Shown here: piece by piece, positions 6,193 to 19,226 of the stretch
Position numbering within the stretch: the first letter of the stretch is position 1
Layout: each line of letters starts with the position of its first letter
Source: Bacillota bacterium
GTDB lineage: Bacteria; Bacillota; Dehalobacteriia; UBA4068; UBA4997
Assembly: GCA_021769035.1 (NCBI GenBank)
Contig: JAETTP010000018.1
Location: forward strand, 1-41,825
Length of the DNA stretch: 41,825 nucleotides
Reading direction: 5' to 3'
The notes under the pieces: model-generated
Told to the model about the DNA's origin: nothing
The model's database searches: none
The model's input: the letters and a program-made list of their open reading frames with translations, nothing else
Translations under genes and position numbers: made by a program

Positions 6193-7729
6193 TAAACGTC
6201 GCAATCTGGCCGCGGGTGCAGATTGCCTGCGGCTCAAATGCCGCCGCCGTCGCCCCAGTGGTGATTTTTTTCTCCACCGCCCAGGCCACGGCCGGAGCCA
6301 ACGCCTGCGACACATCAGCAAAGGCGCAGTCCTGCCCTGCCTGCGGTCTGCCGGCCAACACCCACAGATAGTAAACCACCTCGCCGCGGCTGCAAGGCTT
6401 ATCCCCCTCAAAGTAGGGGCCTGCAACCAATCCCTCGGCCCCGGCCCAAAGGGCCGCCGTCTGGTAAAACTTGCCGTCCAAATCAACAAAAGATTCCACC
6501 GCGTCCACCAACGGGCTGCCGTTGGCCCGCCAAAGCATCGTCAAAATCTCGCCGCGGGTGCAGGTTGCGTTGGGCGCAAAACTGCGGTCGGAAACCCCGC
6601 TGGCTATCCCGGCCGAAACCACCCACCGCACCGCGCCGGCAAAGTAGTCGTTGCCGCGCACATCGTAAAAATTGCGCGGTGCGCCAAAAAAGTCCACGGT
6701 GTAGCTCAGGCTGGCCGCCTGGCCGCTCTGGTTCCGCAACCCGCTAATCTCCACCTGATACGCCCCGTCATATAAACCAATCCCCTCCGGCCGAAAGACA
6801 ATACAATTATTCAGGCCGTAGCTGTGCGTGCTCACATTAAAGTAGGTGCCGCTGTCAGAAAGCTGATAGGTCTTGCCGCCAAAGCTCCAGCTGCGCCCGT
6901 CGGCCGCACGGGTCAGCTTAACCCTAACCGCAGCCGCTTCAGGCTGCTGATATTTATCAGGATTAACGGTTACGCTCCAAGGCGCATTCTTAGCAAACAC
7001 CTCCGCCGGAAAATTGCCGGAGGCCGGCCAGGCCACAAAATCATAATCCACCGCGCCGCCGCTCTTATCCAGCACCCACTCCACCGAGCAGGGGTTGTAG
7101 CTGTCCGTTCCCGCCGAGTAGCCAAATCCCACCTTGCCCATCGCCGGGTTCAGCTGCCAACGCCGGTGCCCCAGGTCGGCCAGGTTCTTATTCCCAGGGT
7201 CGTCCAGCCAAAAATCAATCGCCACCAGCAAATCAGTCGCCCGATAAAGGTTGCTCTTCGCCGCTCCCTCGCTGCCCAGGGCGTAAAAATCCGCGCTCAT
7301 ATCCGCCGGCTTCTCCGGCTCATGCGCCTTGCCACTGCCGCTGGCATAATTGGTGGCCGTCATCAGCACCGCCGCGTGCTGGGCCTTGCGGCACAGCTCC
7401 TCGTCCAGGCTCACCGACGGCAAGCCGGCAATCCGCCGTAGCGCATTAAACCGCGCCAACGCCGCCTGTTTAAGCGCCGGGCTCAGGTCGCCCGCCACAT
7501 ATGGTGCAGTATATACCGGCTGGCTGGCAAAAACAGCCTTTCCGCCCAAATTAGTTTGAGCGTTATCCAACAGCCGCCGAATTTCCAGCTTGCCCAACTG
7601 CGGCAGGTCAAGCTGGCCGCTCTGCCCGGCAGGCTCGGCCGCCCAAGCGCCGCCGGCCCAAGCCAGGCAAAAGGCCAGCAGCAAAAACAGCGTTCCCAAT
7701 CGTTTCTTCATTGTATACTGTTTCTTCAT
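6170..7729 (-). CDS. Secreted SCP/CAP-domain protein with three SLH domains
   Basis: The protein has 519 residues. A signal peptide (MKKRLGTLFLLLAFCLAWAGGAWA) is followed by a CAP/SCP (PR-1-like) domain at about 90-330, with ALARFNALRRIAGL, a central DFWLDDPGN and the signature LGHRRWQLNPAM. Three SLH domains follow at about 350-519 (FYDVRGNDYFAGAVRW, FVDLDGKFYQTAALW, FADVSQALAPAVAW), for non-covalent wall anchoring. CAP proteins bind or cleave diverse ligands, so the role here is open. The first ATG is used because GGGAGG lies five bases upstream. The start region holds a small duplication (ATGAAGAAAC twice, 18 bases apart), giving a second in-frame ATG at residue 7. Only about 33 bases separate the start from the hairpin at 7763-7795. 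Confidence 0.88.
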   Translation of the reverse strand: MKKQYTMKKRLGTLFLLLAFCLAWAGGAWAAEPAGQSGQLDLPQLGKLEIRRLLDNAQTNLGGKAVFASQPVYTAPYVAGDLSPALKQAALARFNALRRIAGLPSVSLDEELCRKAQHAAVLMTATNYASGSGKAHEPEKPADMSADFYALGSEGAAKSNLYRATDLLVAIDFWLDDPGNKNLADLGHRRWQLNPAMGKVGFGYSAGTDSYNPCSVEWVLDKSGGAVDYDFVAWPASGNFPAEVFAKNAPWSVTVNPDKYQQPEAAAVRVKLTRAADGRSWSFGGKTYQLSDSGTYFNVSTHSYGLNNCIVFRPEGIGLYDGAYQVEISGLRNQSGQAASLSYTVDFFGAPRNFYDVRGNDYFAGAVRWVVSAGIASGVSDRSFAPNATCTRGEILTMLWRANGSPLVDAVESFVDLDGKFYQTAALWAGAEGLVAGPYFEGDKPCSRGEVVYYLWVLAGRPQAGQDCAFADVSQALAPAVAWAVEKKITTGATAAAFEPQAICTRGQIATFIYRAYRW

Positions 7730-7762
7730 TGTATCCTCCCCCAGTTCTCTTCTTTAATATGA

Positions 7763-7795
7763 GCAGAGCCGCTTTCCCAAACAAAGCGGCTCTGC
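7763..7795 (-). terminator. Perfect 13-bp hairpin between the lipoprotein and SCP/SLH genes
   Basis: GCAGAGCCGCTTT-N7-AAAGCGGCTCTGC is a perfect stem but is not followed by a clear T-run on either strand. It probably ends or attenuates the rpoBC-lipoprotein transcript. No promoter is obvious between it and the next gene, so read-through or mRNA processing is likely. Confidence 0.55.
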
Positions 7796-7803
7796 ATCAA
7801 TGC

Positions 7804-8515
7804 TTAAAAATCAGCAATTTCGTCCTTATTGTAATCCAAAAGCTCAAAAACGTAAAGCTGACTGATCGTATCGCTAACCTCGTCAACGGTAATACTATCC
7901 CGACTGAAGTAATCCATACGCACCAGCACGCCGGCTGAATCCAGCCAGTAATCAACGTAGTTTTCCAACATCAGGCCGTCCGCCCCGTCCTTACTGCGGC
8001 TTTTGTTGGCCCGACTAATATATTTTTCGTTCTTATGCACGCGCCAGCCCTGCCAATCCGGGTGGTTCTCGTCGGTCAGGGCTTCCACCTCACCCACGTA
8101 GCCGGATTTCAGACCAGCCTTGAAAAAGAACGAAAGCAAATCAGGAAAATCACCAATCTTGCCGGCGTATTCCTCGTCCTCCGCGCCGGTTTCCAGGTCG
8201 TATTTATGCGCGTCAATCACCTTGTAGGGCGGCTCAATCAAAAGCTCGGTCGGCAAATAACGCTTCTCCACCACAAAGTTAAAAGTACGCACATCAATCC
8301 GATAACGGTAATCGTAGCTGTAAGCCGCATCATATCCCTGCACCAACCCCTGCTCGGCCTGGGTTCGGGTGGTCATCACCAGGTGACCGTTCTGCACCGC
8401 GCTCAGGGCCTCCACCCCAGCGTTAATCTGCTTAATCTCCTCGTCATAATCACCGCAACCGGCCAGCAGGCCTGCGCAGGCCAACAGCAGGCCCAGGGCG
8501 GCCAACGCTTTCAAT

Positions 8516-8529
<14 letters not shown>
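7804..8529 (-). CDS. Lipoprotein of unknown function, translationally coupled to rpoC
   Basis: This 241-residue protein starts [30 protein letters not shown], with the lipobox LAGC, so it is predicted to be lipid-anchored on the outer face of the membrane. The mature part ([11 protein letters not shown]-like sheet pattern, [22 protein letters not shown]) resembles no family I can name with confidence. The start at 8529 is preferred over 8574 because it has GAGG six bases upstream and gives a proper signal sequence. It overlaps the rpoC end by 14 bases. That overlap suggests coupling to RNA polymerase synthesis, though this may be no more than operon hitch-hiking. Confidence 0.7.
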
Positions 8530-12355
<3,826 letters not shown>

Positions 12356-12413
12356 AAGCTCTCCTCCTCTCAAATCCACTCGCGGTTTTCATCACTCGCG
12401 AATGCTCGCAGTC

Positions 12414-15400
12414 TTAGTCATCCAAATCCAACGAGTAATCATCAGGGTCGCGCAAAGCGTCCAAATCGTCCAAATTGGTGGCGGTGCTCAAATCGTCCAC
12501 CTTAAACTGAACCATTTCGCGCTCCAGCTCAGCAATATCATTGGCTGTTGGCAGCCTATCCAAATCGACTTCCTCATCGTAATCGTCGTCCATATCATCA
12601 GGGTCGTCAGAGAAGTCCTCGTCCTCTTCATAGTCGTCGCCCTCCGGCCGGCCCAAGCCGTCGCCCTGGCCGATGTCCAAATCCAGCTCGCGGGCGGTTT
12701 CAGCCACGTTTTCGTTATATTCGTCCTCTTCCCGAATATCGATAATTTCATTGTTTTTATCGAGAATATCCACACTCAGGCACAAGCTTTGCAATTCCCG
12801 AATCAACACCTTAAAGGATTCCGGGATGCCGGGCTCCGGCACATTTTCGCCTTTCACAATCGCCTCGTAGGTGCGCACGCGCCCGGTTATATCGTCCGAT
12901 TTCACGGTCAAAATTTCCTGCAAGGTATAGGCCGCGCCGTAGGCCTCCAGGGCCCAAACCTCCATCTCGCCAAAACGCTGGCCGCCAAACTGAGCCTTGC
13001 CACCCAACGGCTGCTGCGTCACCAGGGAGTAGGGGCCGGTGCTGCGGGCATGGATCTTATCATCAACCAAATGGTGCAGCTTCAAATAGTACATATAGCC
13101 AACCGTCACCGGGCTGTCAAAGGGCTCGCCGGTGCGGCCGTCATACAAAATGGTCTTAGCGTCCTCACGCATGCCGGCTTCCGCCAAAATCTCTGCAATA
13201 TCGTTATCATTGGCGCCGTCAAACACCGGCGTCGCCACCCGCAGGCCCAACCGCTTGGCAGCCATGCCCAAGTGCGTTTCCAAAATCTGGCCGATGTTCA
13301 TACGCGAGGGCACGCCCAACGGGTTCAACACAATCTGCACCGGGGTGCCGTCCGGCAGGAACGGCATATCCTCCTGCGGCAGCACACGGGAAACCACGCC
13401 CTTGTTACCATGGCGGCCGGCCATCTTATCGCCAACGGAAATTTTGCGCTTCTGGGCGATGTAAATACGCACCAGATGATGCACGCCCGGCGGCAGTTCG
13501 TCGCCGCGGGCCGCGTCAAAGGTTTTCACATCCACAATCATGCCGGCCTCGCCGTGGGGCACGCGCAAAGAGGTATCGCGCACCTCGCGCGCCTTTTCGC
13601 CAAAGATAGCGCGCAACAGGCGTTCCTCGGCGGTCAGCTCTGTTTCGCCTTTGGGCGTCACTTTGCCCACCAGAATATCGCCGGGCCGCACCTCCGCGCC
13701 GATGCGGATAATGCCGTTTTCGTCCAAATCTTTCAGTATATCGTCGCCCACGTTGGGGATTTCTCGGGTAATCTCCTCCGGCCCCAGCTTGGTATCGCGG
13801 GCGTCGCATTCGTATTCTTCAATATGAATAGAGGTGTAAATATCGTTCTTCACCAGCTCCTCGCTGAGCAGAACCGCGTCCTCGTAGTTATAGCCCTCCC
13901 AGGTCATAAAAGCCACCAAGGCGTTACGGCCCAAGGAAAGCTCGCCGTGGTCGGTGGAGGGGCCGTCGGCAATCGGCTCGCCGGCATGCACTCTCTGGCC
14001 CACCTGCACAATCGGCTTTTGGTTCACGCAGGTGCCCTGGTTGGAGCGTTTGAACTTTTGCAGGTGATGAACCTCCAGCTCGCCGTCGTCGGTGCGCAAC
14101 ACAATCTCGTCGCCGCACACCCGGCTGATAACACCGTCGGCGCGGGCAATCTCGCACACGCCGGAATCCAGGCCGGCCTTAATCTCCATGCCAGTGCCCA
14201 CAAAGGGGGCCTCCGTCACCAGCAAAGGCACAGCTTGCCGCTGCATATTGGCACCCATCAAAGCGCGGTTAGCGTCGTCGTGCTCCAGGAAAGGAATCAA
14301 CGCCGTCGCCACAGAAATCAGCTGCTGGGCGCTCACATCCATATAGGTAATATCCTCGGCCGCCGCCACAAAAATATCGTTAGCGTGACGGGCGTTCACA
14401 CGCGGGCTGATAAAGTAACCGTTCTCGTCCACCGGCTCGTTAGCCTGGGCAATAACATGCTTATCCTCCTCGTCGGCCACCAGATAGTCAATTTCGTCCA
14501 GCACCCGGCAATTTTCCACCCGGCGATAGGGCGTTTCAATAAAGCCATATTCATTAATACGGGCATAAATAGCCAAGGAGCCAATCAGGCCGATGTTCGG
14601 GCCCTCAGGCGTTTCAATCGGGCACATACGACCATAGTGGCTGTGGTGCACGTCGCGCACCTCAAAACCGGCCCGGTCACGGGAAAGGCCGCCGGGCCCC
14701 AGGGCGGAAAGACGGCGTTTGTGGGTCAGCTCCGCCAGCGGGTTGTTCTGATCCATAAACTGGGAGAGCTGGGAGGAACCGAAAAATTCCTTGATGGCAG
14801 CCTGCACCGGCCGAATGTTCACCAGCATTTGCGGGGTGATGGACTCGGTGTCCTGAATGGTCATGCGCTCTTTCACCACACGCTCCATGCGGGCCAGGCC
14901 AATGCGGAACTGGTTTTGCAGCAGCTCGCCCACGCTACGCAAGCGGCGATTGCCCAAATGGTCAATATCATCCGGCTCATGCTTGCCGTCCATAACCTCC
15001 AAAAAGTAACGCAAAAAGCTGACAATATCAATCTGAGTCAGGTGGCGGATATAACGGCCGGCCAGGCGGGGATTAGCCAGCTCCCCCTCGATATAAGCCT
15101 GAGCCTCATCGCTCCAAACCAGGCCGTCCTCCCGCTGAAAACGGCCAATGCCGTTTTGCAGCTTCTTCTGCACCTTGTAGCGGCCCACGTTGCCCAAATC
15201 ATAGCGTTTGTGGTCAAAAAAGAAGCCGTAAAGCAAGGAGCGGGCGGAATCCACCGTGGGCGGCTCGCCGGGGCGCAGGAGGCGGTAAACCTCCAGCAAG
15301 GCCTGGTCCACACTCTCAGCCTGGTTTTTTTCGTTTTTTTCCAGGGTTTTGGCAATCGCCTCATGCCCGTCAAAAAGCGCCAAAATCTCCTCGTTAGTTT

Positions 15401-15992
15401 CATAACCCAAGGCGCGGATTAAAATAGTGGCCGGGAATTTGCGCATCCGATCAATGCGCACAAACACGCAACCGCTGGCGTCGCTTTCAAATTCCAGCCA
15501 AGCGCCGCGGTTAGGAATCAGGGTGGAGTTAAACAGCTTCACACCGTTCAAATCCATTTCGGAGCTGAAATAAGCGCCGGGGGAGCGCACCAACTGGCTA
15601 ACCACCACGCGCTTAGCGCCATTGATGATGAAAGTGCCGTTTTCCGTCATCAATGGGAAATCCCCCATGAAGACCTCCTGCTCCTTCAACTCGCCGGTTT
15701 CCTTGTTAATCAGGCGCACGCCCACTTTAAGCGGTGCGGCAAAGCTCACGTCCCTTTCCTCGCACTCGTCCAGCTCATATTTCGGCTTACCCAGAGAATA
15801 GCCCACATATTCCAAAACCAGGCTGCCGGTAAAATCCTGGATTGGGACAACATCCTCAAAAATCTCATGCAGGCCTTGCTTCAAAAACCATCCATAGGAA
15901 TCCCTCTGCACATCAATCAGATTAGGCATCTGCATAATCTGCTGATTTCTGGCGTAGCTTCTTCGCTCACGAATAGTGCTGGTTGTTTCCAA
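12414..15992 (-). CDS. rpoB: DNA-directed RNA polymerase subunit beta
   Basis: The protein has 1192 residues and is the second large catalytic subunit of RNA polymerase. The rifampicin-binding region is [34 protein letters not shown], with wild-type-looking residues. Further core motifs are [32 protein letters not shown] and [26 protein letters not shown] long acidic tail (about 100 residues, [19 protein letters not shown]...) extends beyond the usual end, matching the acidic tail of RpoC. GAGGGG overlaps the GTG at 16001, so the TTG at 15992 (spacing 8) is the better start. Unusually, no rplJ/rplL precede it; the gene has its own promoter and a leader of about 330 nt. Confidence 0.97.
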   Translation of the reverse strand: METTSTIRERRSYARNQQIMQMPNLIDVQRDSYGWFLKQGLHEIFEDVVPIQDFTGSLVLEYVGYSLGKPKYELDECEERDVSFAAPLKVGVRLINKETGELKEQEVFMGDFPLMTENGTFIINGAKRVVVSQLVRSPGAYFSSEMDLNGVKLFNSTLIPNRGAWLEFESDASGCVFVRIDRMRKFPATILIRALGYETNEEILALFDGHEAIAKTLEKNEKNQAESVDQALLEVYRLLRPGEPPTVDSARSLLYGFFFDHKRYDLGNVGRYKVQKKLQNGIGRFQREDGLVWSDEAQAYIEGELANPRLAGRYIRHLTQIDIVSFLRYFLEVMDGKHEPDDIDHLGNRRLRSVGELLQNQFRIGLARMERVVKERMTIQDTESITPQMLVNIRPVQAAIKEFFGSSQLSQFMDQNNPLAELTHKRRLSALGPGGLSRDRAGFEVRDVHHSHYGRMCPIETPEGPNIGLIGSLAIYARINEYGFIETPYRRVENCRVLDEIDYLVADEEDKHVIAQANEPVDENGYFISPRVNARHANDIFVAAAEDITYMDVSAQQLISVATALIPFLEHDDANRALMGANMQRQAVPLLVTEAPFVGTGMEIKAGLDSGVCEIARADGVISRVCGDEIVLRTDDGELEVHHLQKFKRSNQGTCVNQKPIVQVGQRVHAGEPIADGPSTDHGELSLGRNALVAFMTWEGYNYEDAVLLSEELVKNDIYTSIHIEEYECDARDTKLGPEEITREIPNVGDDILKDLDENGIIRIGAEVRPGDILVGKVTPKGETELTAEERLLRAIFGEKAREVRDTSLRVPHGEAGMIVDVKTFDAARGDELPPGVHHLVRIYIAQKRKISVGDKMAGRHGNKGVVSRVLPQEDMPFLPDGTPVQIVLNPLGVPSRMNIGQILETHLGMAAKRLGLRVATPVFDGANDNDIAEILAEAGMREDAKTILYDGRTGEPFDSPVTVGYMYYLKLHHLVDDKIHARSTGPYSLVTQQPLGGKAQFGGQRFGEMEVWALEAYGAAYTLQEILTVKSDDITGRVRTYEAIVKGENVPEPGIPESFKVLIRELQSLCLSVDILDKNNEIIDIREEDEYNENVAETARELDLDIGQGDGLGRPEGDDYEEDEDFSDDPDDMDDDYDEEVDLDRLPTANDIAELEREMVQFKVDDLSTATNLDDLDALRDPDDYSLDLDD

Positions 15993-16328
15993 ATTTGTCA
16001 CCCCTCAAAAAAATTACATTCAACGAGTTGTCCGCTAACAACCACAACCTGGCAAATTGCCGAAACAACAACAAGAAAAAACTGGTGCAACGATTACCTC
16101 GCCCACCCATTTTGCCGCATCCTGCTTCATCTTAAATTTGCCAAAAACTTTGCTGTTAATTGTGATTACCCCTATCGGTAAATCTTTTAATTGTTCACCC
16201 TAAATTTATCTTGCAACGCCGCTTCAAAACGAGGCGGCTCTATATCAAAATATCGCCCCACGGGCTGCTTCTCGCTATCCCAAACAGCCGCTTCCTAACC
16301 CGGCTGACACTTCAAGCAATTATAACAG
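15993..16328 (-). promoter_or_regulatory. Long untranslated leader of rpoB
   Basis: About 330 nt separate the inferred start of transcription from the rpoB start codon, with no credible ORF. A hairpin GCCGC-CTCGTTTTGAA-GCGGC occurs early (about 16215-16240). In most bacteria rpoB control comes from the rplJL leader upstream. Here the leader is attached directly to rpoB, and no known RNA family was recognised. Confidence 0.5.
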
Positions 16329-16334
16329 TAATCT

Positions 16335-16363
16335 ATTATAGCATTTTATACGCCGTCAGTCAA
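16335..16363 (-). promoter_or_regulatory. rpoBC promoter
   Basis: On the minus strand: TTGACT (16358-16363), 17 bases, TATAAT (16335-16340). It is a near-consensus vegetative promoter, as expected for rpoBC. A second -10-like TTATAAT occurs about 15 bases downstream. Confidence 0.8.
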
Positions 16364-16499
16364 TATTCTCCAGCAATTTTTTTACGATTAAAAGTATATT
16401 TTTTTAAATTATGGGCAGGCAAACGGGAAATTAAACCCAATTTTACAAAATATTTGCCTAAAAAGTTCCCGCCAAAATTTTACCAACCTACAAAAAAGA

Positions 16500-16528
16500 T
16501 TGATTTTTTGCCGCCAATAAGCTACAAT
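16500..16528 (+). promoter_or_regulatory. Promoter of the DNA glycosylase gene
   Basis: TTGATT (16500-16505), 17 bases, TACAAT (16523-16528). It is followed by AAGGAGG and the start codon at 16561. It is divergent from the rpoB promoter. Confidence 0.7.
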
Positions 16529-16560
16529 ATAAGCACAGCCCAAACCCAAGGAGGTCTATC

Positions 16561-17070
16561 ATGCCAGGCAGTGAGTTAATTGTGCACCAAATTGCGCCGG
16601 TTTTTGCCGCCGACAGCCGCGTGCTGCTGCTGGGCAGCCTGCCGTCGCCCAAATCCCGGGCGCAGGGCTTTTACTACGGCCACCCGCAAAACCGCTTTTG
16701 GCCCACCCTGGCGGCCGTGCTGGGCGTGCCGCCACCGGAGCCTGCGGACATTGAGGCCAAGCGCCGCCTGCTGCTGGAACACCGCCTGGCCCTTTGGGAC
16801 GTGCTGGCCAGCTGCCTGATAACCGGCGCAGCCGATAGCTCCATCAGCCAACCCCAGCCCAACGACATCGCTAACCTGCTGCGGCAAACCCAAATTCAGG
16901 CCGTGTTCTGCACCGGGGCCAAAGCGCACAGCCTGTATCAAAAGCTGTGCCTGCCGCAAACCGGGCTGCCCGCCCATAAGCTGCCCTCAACCAGCCCGGC
17001 CAACAGGCGCTGCTCAAATCAACAACTAATCGAGGAATATCAAAAAATCTTATCTTATTTAATATCTTAA
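16561..17070 (+). CDS. DNA-deoxyinosine (hypoxanthine) / uracil-DNA glycosylase-superfamily protein
   Basis: The protein has 169 residues. The N-terminal pattern VLLLGSLPSPKSRAQGFYYGHPQNRFWPTLA is the signature of the Mug-like family 6 (hypoxanthine-DNA glycosylase) branch of the UDG superfamily, which removes deaminated adenine from DNA. The C-terminal part VFCTGAKAHSLYQKL and KLPSTSPANRR matches the family's second conserved block (normally LPSTSPAN). The start has AAGGAGG with good spacing. The last 13 codons (LIEEYQKILSYLI) are duplicated just downstream in another frame (see repeats). This is a single-gene unit ahead of the amidase. Confidence 0.87.
   Translation: MPGSELIVHQIAPVFAADSRVLLLGSLPSPKSRAQGFYYGHPQNRFWPTLAAVLGVPPPEPADIEAKRRLLLEHRLALWDVLASCLITGAADSSISQPQPNDIANLLRQTQIQAVFCTGAKAHSLYQKLCLPQTGLPAHKLPSTSPANRRCSNQQLIEEYQKILSYLIS
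17026..17062 (+). repeat. Tandem duplication of the glycosylase 3' end, copy 1
   Basis: CTAATCGAGGAATAT and the bases after it (37 in all) recur at 17088-17124 with two mismatches. This copy is inside the glycosylase gene and codes LIEEYQKILSYL. Confidence 0.9.
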
Positions 17071-17087
17071 ACAGTAAGATGTATTTA

Positions 17088-17124
17088 CTAATCGAGGAAT
17101 ATAAAAAAATCTTATCATATTTAA
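17088..17124 (+). repeat. Tandem duplication of the glycosylase 3' end, copy 2 (vestigial)
   Basis: It is offset by 62 bases from copy 1, so it is out of frame with the gene. Even so it still encodes LIEEYKKILSYLN followed by TAG in its own frame. It appears to be the relic of an older gene end after a local duplication. Confidence 0.85.
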
Positions 17125-17149
17125 ATTAGTGTATAGCAAAGGAGAATTT

Positions 17150-19078
17150 ATGTTAAAAATCAAAAAATTGCAGCCCACGCTGCTTCTCATCATCGCTCTA
17201 GCCCTGCTGCTGGCCGTGCCCGGTCGGGCCCAGGCCTATATGCTCTACGAAAATCCGCAGCGGATTATTCTGAACACGCCGGCCAACAACTACACCACAG
17301 CCAATGCCAACGTCAGCATTTTGGGGGCCTGCGACTGGACGCAGCCGCTTTATATGAACGGCCAGCCGGTCAGCTGCACGGAGCACGGCTTTTTCGCCGT
17401 TTACGTTAGCCTCCAGCCAGGAGAGAACACTTTCAATTTCAGTCAACCAAACGGCAACACCAAAAGTATCACTATCAAACGCCAGGGCAGCAGCTCCGGC
17501 GGCGGCTCCGGCGGATCGTTCAACTGGGAGCGCGTCACCTGGTACGAAACACCGCTTTGGGGCACGGTAAAAAGCAACAACATCACTCACCGCCGCCAGG
17601 CGGACAGCTCCCAAAGCCTGCTAAACGCCCTGGCAAAAGGAACCACCAGCCGGATTATCGGCGAATACGGCAGCTACTATTGCCTGGCCGACCGCACCTT
17701 TATCTACAAAAACAACGTCAATCTGATTGCGCAGCCGGCGGCCAACCAAATCACCAGCATCACCATCACGCCACGCACCGCCCAAAACTGCACGGAGGTC
17801 AACTTCAAAGCGGCGGTCAACGCGCTCTACAAAATCGAATCCGAGCAGGGCCAGCTGCGTTTCACCCTGTACGACACCAGCAATGCCTGCCAGCCAGTTT
17901 GGGCCGATAACCCGCTGTTCAGCGACATTCAGATAAACGACCTATCGGACGCGGGCGCGGTGCAGTACGTTTTCAACATCAAGCCGGATACCTTTGTCAA
18001 CGGCTACTACGTGGAGTTCCGGGAGGGCTACATAGTTCTGGGCCTTAAGCAGCCGCCCCAGCTGACCGGGACTGATTTGCAGGGCGCGGTTATCCTGCTG
18101 GACGCGGGCCACGGCGGCGCCGACGGTGGAGCCAGCGGCCCGCCCGGCTCCGCCGGCCCTCTGGAAAAGAACATCAACCTGGTGATTACCAATTACGCCA
18201 AAGCGTATCTGGAGAACCGCGGCGCAACCGTGATTATGACCCGCACTGACGACAGCGAGCTCAGCCTGTCCGCCCGCGTCAGCCTCATTTTGGAGCACAA
18301 GCCGGACCTCTCCATCTCTATCCACACCAATTCCATTGCCGAAACGGCGGATTACACCAGTATCAAAGGCCTACGCAGCTACTACACCTACGGCACTGCT
18401 AAATCCGCGGTGGATTTCATCACCCAAAGGGTCAGCCAGTATGCCGGCATAAACCAAACCACGCCGCAGGTTTCCAACCTGGCCCTCACCCGGATTGAAA
18501 ACACCCCGGCCCTGCTGCTGGAAAACGCCTTTATCAGCAGCCCCAGCGATTATGAAATGATGATTCAAAGCGAATATCAGCAACGCTTCGGCGAGGCTGT
18601 GGGCCAGGCGGCCGCGGAATATATCCTCAGCATTGCCCGGCCCGACGGCGGCGCCTACACCGTCAGCACCATGAGCCAAGCCACCGCCAGCGACCCCGCC
18701 AATCGCCCAATCACCGTTTATCTGGACGGCCAACCCCTCAGCTTCGACGTTGAGCCAATGCTGCAAAACGACAGCACCCTGGTGCCCTTGCGCGTCATCT
18801 TCGAGGCCCTGCAAGCCAGCGTCAGCTGGAACAACCAAACCAAGGACCTCACCGCGCGCCACCCGGCCACCGACACCAACATTTACCTGGCTTTGGGCTC
18901 GCCGCAAATGGAAATCACCCAGGCCGGCCAAACCCGCAGCGTCACCCTAGCCACCCCGGCGGCCATTGTAAACGGCCGGGTTCTGGTGCCTCTGCGCGCC
19001 ATCTCCGAGGGCTTCGGCTGCTCCGTCAGCTGGGAGACGGAAAGCCGCTCCGTGGTTATCCGAACGATTGAAGATTAA
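17150..19078 (+). CDS. N-acetylmuramoyl-L-alanine amidase (Amidase_3) with copper-amine-oxidase-N-like repeats
   Basis: The protein has 642 residues and is secreted: MLKIKKLQPTLLLIIALALLLAVPGRAQA is a signal peptide. An Ig-like N-terminal part (about 35-115) and an SH3-like middle precede the zinc amidase domain at about 310-500. Zinc ligands and the catalytic Glu are visible in LLDAGHGGADGG, PLEKNINLV, SISIHTNSI and LLLENAFISS. The C-terminus (about 520-640) is two halves of a CuAO_N1-like wall-associated domain (TLVPLRVIFEALQASVSW and VLVPLRAISEGFGCSVSW). It cleaves the bond between MurNAc and the stem peptide. The ATG at 17150 follows AAAGGAG; the upstream GTG in the track has no ribosome binding site. 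Confidence 0.92.
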   Translation: MLKIKKLQPTLLLIIALALLLAVPGRAQAYMLYENPQRIILNTPANNYTTANANVSILGACDWTQPLYMNGQPVSCTEHGFFAVYVSLQPGENTFNFSQPNGNTKSITIKRQGSSSGGGSGGSFNWERVTWYETPLWGTVKSNNITHRRQADSSQSLLNALAKGTTSRIIGEYGSYYCLADRTFIYKNNVNLIAQPAANQITSITITPRTAQNCTEVNFKAAVNALYKIESEQGQLRFTLYDTSNACQPVWADNPLFSDIQINDLSDAGAVQYVFNIKPDTFVNGYYVEFREGYIVLGLKQPPQLTGTDLQGAVILLDAGHGGADGGASGPPGSAGPLEKNINLVITNYAKAYLENRGATVIMTRTDDSELSLSARVSLILEHKPDLSISIHTNSIAETADYTSIKGLRSYYTYGTAKSAVDFITQRVSQYAGINQTTPQVSNLALTRIENTPALLLENAFISSPSDYEMMIQSEYQQRFGEAVGQAAAEYILSIARPDGGAYTVSTMSQATASDPANRPITVYLDGQPLSFDVEPMLQNDSTLVPLRVIFEALQASVSWNNQTKDLTARHPATDTNIYLALGSPQMEITQAGQTRSVTLATPAAIVNGRVLVPLRAISEGFGCSVSWETESRSVVIRTIED

Positions 19079-19119
19079 TAATGAAGACGAAAAGCTGGTA
19101 TTATTTTCCCCAAAAAAGC

Positions 19120-19148
19120 TTGACTATCCCCCAACAAAGTATTACAAT
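19120..19148 (+). promoter_or_regulatory. panB promoter
   Basis: TTGACT (19120-19125), 17 bases, TACAAT (19143-19148). The leader that follows can form CTGTCCGC-N11-GCGGACGG (about 19168-19195), with no T-run, then GGGGG before the start. Confidence 0.75.
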
Positions 19149-19226
19149 GAATATAATATTTTGCGGCCTGTCCGCAGCTTGCCAAAGCGGACGGGTTAGT
19201 ATCAAAACAAAAGGGGGAAACCCAAA

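Noticed and set aside
12402-15422. Plus-strand ORF of 1006 residues opposite rpoB
   Set aside because: It is a shadow frame of rpoB with the same odd composition and no ribosome binding site or domain.
16211-16579. 122-residue plus-strand ORF before the glycosylase gene
   Set aside because: It overlaps both promoters and the rpoB leader, has no ribosome binding site and an AT-driven composition.
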